Of a stretch of 11,354 nt of DNA, positions 8,854 through 11,354 are shown piece by piece (the first letter of the stretch is position 1; each line of letters starts with the position of its first letter). Position numbers and translations under genes: made by a program. Origin of the DNA: Bacteroidales bacterium (lineage in GTDB: Bacteria; Bacteroidota; Bacteroidia; Bacteroidales; UBA10428); NCBI GenBank assembly GCA_016938095.1, contig JAFGVG010000082.1, positions 1 through 11,354 on the forward strand, given 5' to 3'. The notes beneath the pieces were generated by a model. That model ran no database searches. It was given only the letters and a program-made list of their open reading frames with translations, and was not told where the DNA came from.

Positions 8854-8917
8854 AATGAAAAAATGAAACAATGAAAGAATGAAAGAATGAAGAAATGAAG
8901 AAATGAAAGAATGAAAA
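8854..8917 (+). repeat. Eight in-phase copies of an 8-bp unit, AATGAANN
   Basis: The 64 bases divide exactly into eight consecutive octamers, all starting AATGAA, with the last two bases mostly purine (AA, AC, AG, AG, GA, GA, AG, AA). No unit is out of phase. The array begins 23 bp after the aguA stop. Related octamers reappear in reverse orientation at 9002-9040. No ORF of plausible composition runs through it. Its function is unknown. Confidence 0.9.
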
Positions 8918-8956
8918 AAACAACAGCTATCAACAAGGTTATCGTTTTTACGGGTT

Positions 8957-8986
8957 CCCTTCAAGCGGTTGAAAACCCTTGAAGGG
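8957..8986 (+). terminator. Strong stem-loop, possible terminator for aguA
   Basis: The outer arms CCCTTCAAG (8957-8965) and CTTGAAGGG (8978-8986) are perfect complements. The inner GGTT (8967-8970) and AACC (8974-8977) add four pairs around a GAA loop, leaving only C8966 bulged: about 13 bp of stem in total. The plus-strand continuation (TGCTTGTCTTCT) is moderately T-rich, so it could terminate the aguBA transcript 127 bp past the aguA stop. The minus-strand continuation has no T tract, so a role for mnmA is less likely. A competing pairing of GGGTT (8952-8956) with AACCC (8974-8978) is possible. Confidence 0.55.
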
Positions 8987-9001
8987 TGCTTGTCTTCTAT
9001 T

Positions 9002-9040
9002 ACTTCATTACTTCATTATTTCATTCCTTCATTATTTATT
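9002..9040 (-). repeat. Inverted copies of the 8-bp AATGAANN unit
   Basis: On the plus strand this reads as NNTTCATT units: four exact in-phase octamers (9002-9033) and one degenerate copy to 9040. They are the reverse complement of the unit at 8854-8917, so the two arrays form a loose inverted repeat around the hairpin at 8957-8986, with 84 bp between arms. Confidence 0.85.
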
Positions 9041-9053
9041 ACCTTATCAAATA

Positions 9054-9088
9054 ACACCGAACAAGGAACACCGAACGCCGAATTTCGA
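9054..9088 (+). repeat. Five in-phase copies of a 7-bp unit, consensus ACACCGA
   Basis: The 35 bases divide exactly into five heptamers: ACACCGA twice, plus the variants ACAAGGA, ACGCCGA and ATTTCGA. The period and composition differ from the adjacent octamer array, so this is a separate repeat. It ends 29 bp before the mnmA stop. With the octamers and hairpin it accounts for most of the gene-free stretch 8831-9117. Confidence 0.8.
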
Positions 9089-9117
9089 AGAAAATGCAAT
9101 AAACAGTATCCAGCATC

Positions 9118-10320
9118 CTACTGAATCACCCCCGATCCCAACAGCTCCTCCCCGTCGTACCAGGCAGCAAACTGACCGCGGGTTATGCCACGTTGTTTCC
9201 GGTCGAATACTATGTAGAGACCTTCTTCCTTCATTAACAACGTTGCCTGCTGCAGCGGCTGACGGTAGCGGATTCTCACCAGAAAGCCTTTACTTTCGCC
9301 CGGTTTAAGTGCACAATCGGGCCGTAACCAATGTATATCAGCTGGCGGAATAAACAAGCCCCAGCGGTTGAGCCCCGGATGTCCATGCCCCATACCTACA
9401 TACAGGTTATTGTCAATGGTGTCGGTGGAAATAACAAACATGGGCTCAGCCTTTCCCCCAATATGCAAACCTTTCCGCTGGCCAATGGTAAAATAATGCG
9501 CACCATTGTGCGAACCGGCCACTTTACCCATTTCGGTTCCATAACGAAAGTCGTTTGTCAGCAGATCGAGTCCCCGGCCATCTATAAGCCATTCCCGGTG
9601 AATTTGAGCATAGGCCTGGTACAACGGCAAATCAGCAGGAATTTCAATGATTGGACCTGTTCTGGGTTTAAGCTTTTGTTTCAGGAATTCGGGCAGATCT
9701 ACCTTTCCCACAAAGCAAATACCCTGTGAATCTTTTCTTTCGGCTGTTGCCAAACCGTTAGCACGTGCAATGTCGCGCACCTCGTGCTTTAGCAGCTCGC
9801 CAATGGGGAAAAGTGCTCTGGTAAGTTGATGCTGCGAAAGCTGGCATAAAAAGTAACTCTGGTCTTTGTTGGGATCACTGCCCTGCAGCAAACGGTATAT
9901 TGTATTACCATCGACCAGTGTCTCCTGCTTACGGCAATAATGGCCGGTGGCCACGTAATCAGCCCCGTTATCGAGTGCAGCTTTAACAAACAGGTCGAAT
10001 TTCACCTCACGGTTACAAAGCACATCGGGATTAGGGGTCCGGCCCTGTTCGTATTCGGCAAACATATAATCCACCACCCGTTTACGGTAAGCTTCGCTGA
10101 AATCGACTGTTATAAGGGGTATGTCGAGTTTACGGGCAACGAGTTCGGCAAATATCAGATCGTCGTTCCACGGACAATCACCGGCCAAGGTGCCGGTGAT
10201 GTCGTGCCAGTTGATCATGAACATGCCGGTAACATCGTATCCCTGCTTTTTGAGCAGAAATGCCGCCACACTCGAGTCAACCCCGCCCGATATACCAACT
10301 ACGACCTTCTTTTTCAGCAC
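9118..10320 (-). CDS. mnmA: tRNA-specific 2-thiouridylase MnmA
   Basis: Installs the 2-thio group on the wobble uridine (U34) of Lys, Glu and Gln tRNAs, using ATP and sulfur relayed from a cysteine desulfurase. From the GTG at 10320 the protein is 400 residues. It starts MLKKKVVVGISGGVDSS, with the PP-loop ATP motif SGGVDSS at residues 11-17. Catalytic Cys102 (VLCNREVKF) and the second cysteine Cys202 (QGICFVGK) are both present, as are ATGHYCRK and the C-terminal FTIGQRKGL. It is longer than the roughly 360-370-residue E. coli type, with an extra stretch around REWLIDGRGLDLLTNDFRYG. An in-frame ATG at 10371 would add 17 residues not expected in the family and lies upstream of an exact TAnnTTTG -7 element, so the GTG is preferred. 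The gene is convergent with aguA and divergent from the secreted protein gene. Confidence 0.96.
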   Translation of the reverse strand: MLKKKVVVGISGGVDSSVAAFLLKKQGYDVTGMFMINWHDITGTLAGDCPWNDDLIFAELVARKLDIPLITVDFSEAYRKRVVDYMFAEYEQGRTPNPDVLCNREVKFDLFVKAALDNGADYVATGHYCRKQETLVDGNTIYRLLQGSDPNKDQSYFLCQLSQHQLTRALFPIGELLKHEVRDIARANGLATAERKDSQGICFVGKVDLPEFLKQKLKPRTGPIIEIPADLPLYQAYAQIHREWLIDGRGLDLLTNDFRYGTEMGKVAGSHNGAHYFTIGQRKGLHIGGKAEPMFVISTDTIDNNLYVGMGHGHPGLNRWGLFIPPADIHWLRPDCALKPGESKGFLVRIRYRQPLQQATLLMKEEGLYIVFDRKQRGITRGQFAAWYDGEELLGSGVIQ

Positions 10321-10334
10321 AGTAAATTTTGCGG

Positions 10335-10342
10335 CAAAGATA
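10335..10342 (-). promoter_or_regulatory. -7 promoter element of mnmA
   Basis: On the minus strand this reads TATCTTTG, an exact TAnnTTTG match. It lies 14 bases before the GTG at 10320, giving a predicted leader of under about 10 bases. A transcript from here could not include the ATG at 10371. No clear -33 box was found upstream. Confidence 0.6.
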
Positions 10343-10407
10343 GAAAAAACCCTCTTTAAAACGGACGACATTATTTCATATTGATTATTAATGTATTACG
10401 ATATAGC

Positions 10408-10423
10408 GGTGATTTATATCACC
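10408..10423. promoter_or_regulatory. CRP/FNR-like palindromic operator candidate
   Basis: GGTGATTTATATCACC has perfect 6-bp arms (GGTGAT/ATCACC) around TTAT and contains the GTGA-N6-TCAC core recognised by many CRP/FNR-family regulators. It lies in the divergent region, 59 bp before the secreted-protein ATG and 65 bp upstream of the mnmA -7 element. Position and symmetry suit an operator; which gene it controls is inference, and no such regulator is encoded in the window. Confidence 0.45.
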
Positions 10424-10482
10424 CAACTAAATGTCTTATCAATCGTAGAATTCAGTAACTTATATGAACAAAAATTGTTGGC

Positions 10483-11354
10483 ATGAAACCCGGATGGAGA
10501 TACTATTTGCTACTGATATTTTGCATTGTCACCTCTATAATTGATCTGTCCGGCCAGGCCGCCTACATTACGGGATGGCGGAATCCCACACTAGAGTATT
10601 GTGCAAACGAGGGTGGTGATACCATTACCGGTGAGTCGCCCAAAGGGAAACCTTTTTACATCGATGGCGTTAGTTACGAAACTGCACCGGCACTGACGAG
10701 ACTTGCCAACGGCGTGGCCATCCTGTATCCGAACCGGCTAACCACAGGCACACACACCATCATATACGGTACCATTGGCTCGCACGATGTAACCGTAACC
10801 ATAACGATTACAGACATGCCGGCTGTTTCACTTGCTCCATTTTCGTCAGTATGTGCCAATACCCTGCCCTATTCGCTGTTCAGCGCTGACTCGGGCAATG
10901 TAAGTCCGAAAACCGGAACCTTTTCGGGTCCGGGCGTTGATGCAAACGGAGTATTCGATCCTGCTGCGGCCGGGCCGGGCACACATATCATCACCTACAC
11001 GGTAGGTTTGGGAGGCTGTGCCTCGTCGGTTTCACGTACCCTTACCGTACAATCGTTACCGGTGGTTGGTATAAATCCATTTGCACCTGTATGTGAAGGA
11101 ACTGATCCCTTTCTGCTTACCCAGGGTTTCCCATCGGGTGGAACCTATTCCGGGACCGGTGTTGAGGCAGGCGGATACTTCAACCAGGCAGTAACAGGTA
11201 TCGGCAGTTTTCCCATAACCTATACATACAGCAATGGAACCTGCAGTAACAGTGCGGTACGCGACATAGTTGTCGCCTCTAATCCGAATGCCAGCTTTAG
11301 CGGGCTGGGCAGCCAGTATTGCACAAGTGACGGGGGTGTTGGTCTGACAGGCAA
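10483..11354 (+). CDS. Secreted repeat protein with Cys-containing Ig/PKD-like modules, partial (3' end outside window)
   Basis: An open frame from ATG 10483 runs to the window edge (290 complete codons, no stop). The N-terminus is a signal peptide: MKPGWRYY, a hydrophobic stretch and a likely cleavage after LSGQ (about residue 25). Four related modules of about 75-80 residues begin near residues 33, 112, 192 and 267. Each opens with a Cys-containing strand (Cys40, 124, 204, 280). Modules 2 and 3 then carry a G(T/S)(F/Y)SG.GV turn, and modules 1-3 a G.(H/F).I.Y strand. Modules 2 and 3 also have a second Cys near the end (Cys179, Cys254), probably a disulfide; module 1 lacks it. This resembles the large cell-surface or secreted proteins of Bacteroidota built from Ig- or PKD-like repeats, often exported by the type IX system, but the C-terminal sorting domain that would show this is outside the window. 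Specific function unknown. Confidence 0.88.
   Translation, partial: MKPGWRYYLLLIFCIVTSIIDLSGQAAYITGWRNPTLEYCANEGGDTITGESPKGKPFYIDGVSYETAPALTRLANGVAILYPNRLTTGTHTIIYGTIGSHDVTVTITITDMPAVSLAPFSSVCANTLPYSLFSADSGNVSPKTGTFSGPGVDANGVFDPAAAGPGTHIITYTVGLGGCASSVSRTLTVQSLPVVGINPFAPVCEGTDPFLLTQGFPSGGTYSGTGVEAGGYFNQAVTGIGSFPITYTYSNGTCSNSAVRDIVVASNPNASFSGLGSQYCTSDGGVGLTG

Noticed and set aside
8630..8923. Possible minus-strand protein of about 97 residues rich in Phe, Ser and His
   Set aside because: It is a translation of the octamer array continuing antisense into aguA.
8854..9040. Ends of an insertion sequence or small transposon
   Set aside because: The inverted arms are low-complexity tandem units only 84 bp apart, with no transposase and no target duplication that I can see.
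8854..9088. CRISPR array
   Set aside because: The repeats are only 7-8 bp and contiguous, with no unique spacers, and there are no cas genes.
8979..9308. Possible plus-strand protein of about 109 residues
   Set aside because: It translates the TTCATT and ACACCGA repeats and then runs antisense through the mnmA 3' end; composition is not protein-like.
10467..10479. AACAA-AAA-TTGTT inverted repeat just before the secreted-protein ATG
   Set aside because: The stem is only 5 bp and AT-rich; it is too weak to claim as a regulatory hairpin.
10674..10859. Minus-strand ORF of 61 codons
   Set aside because: Antisense to the secreted repeat protein, whose signal peptide and repeats make that strand the coding one.

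Overview
The window looks like a chromosomal segment from a member of the Bacteroidota. Four things suggest this: a hybrid histidine kinase with an extracytoplasmic two-component-regulator propeller and Y_Y_Y domain; a LysA of the type I associate with flavobacteria and their relatives; promoters with the Bacteroidota -7 element TAnnTTTG and no Shine-Dalgarno sequences; and a secreted protein built from Cys-containing beta-sandwich repeats. I cannot place it below phylum from sequence alone.

Layout. (1) 1-2874, plus strand: the C-terminal five-sixths or so of the membrane insertase YidC (5' end outside the window), then, after 12 bp, diaminopimelate decarboxylase LysA. (2) 2908-6780, minus strand: a 1290-residue membrane hybrid sensor kinase that meets lysA tail to tail and ends in a receiver domain, with no DNA-binding output domain. 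(3) 6884-8830, plus strand: a two-gene unit for putrescine synthesis from agmatine, N-carbamoylputrescine amidase (aguB) followed 15 bp later by agmatine deiminase (aguA). It is divergent from the kinase across a region of about 100 bp. (4) 8831-9117: an unusual gene-free stretch between convergent aguA and mnmA. It holds eight in-phase copies of an 8-bp unit, a 13-bp-stem hairpin, four to five inverted copies of the same 8-bp unit, and five copies of a separate 7-bp unit. (5) 9118-10320, minus strand: the tRNA 2-thiouridylase MnmA. (6) 10483 to the window end, plus strand: the start of a secreted repeat protein that runs off the edge.

How they fit together. AguA and AguB catalyse consecutive steps (agmatine to N-carbamoylputrescine to putrescine). 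YidC, LysA and MnmA are unrelated housekeeping genes (membrane protein insertion, lysine/peptidoglycan precursor supply, tRNA wobble-uridine thiolation). The kinase may or may not act on its neighbours; lacking an output domain, it needs a partner encoded elsewhere.

I found no mobile element, CRISPR array, tRNA or rRNA, and no clearly new multi-gene system. The most unusual non-coding signals are the phased repeat composite at 8854-9088, the matching promoter/GTG-start arrangement of aguB and mnmA, and a CRP/FNR-like palindrome at 10408-10423.
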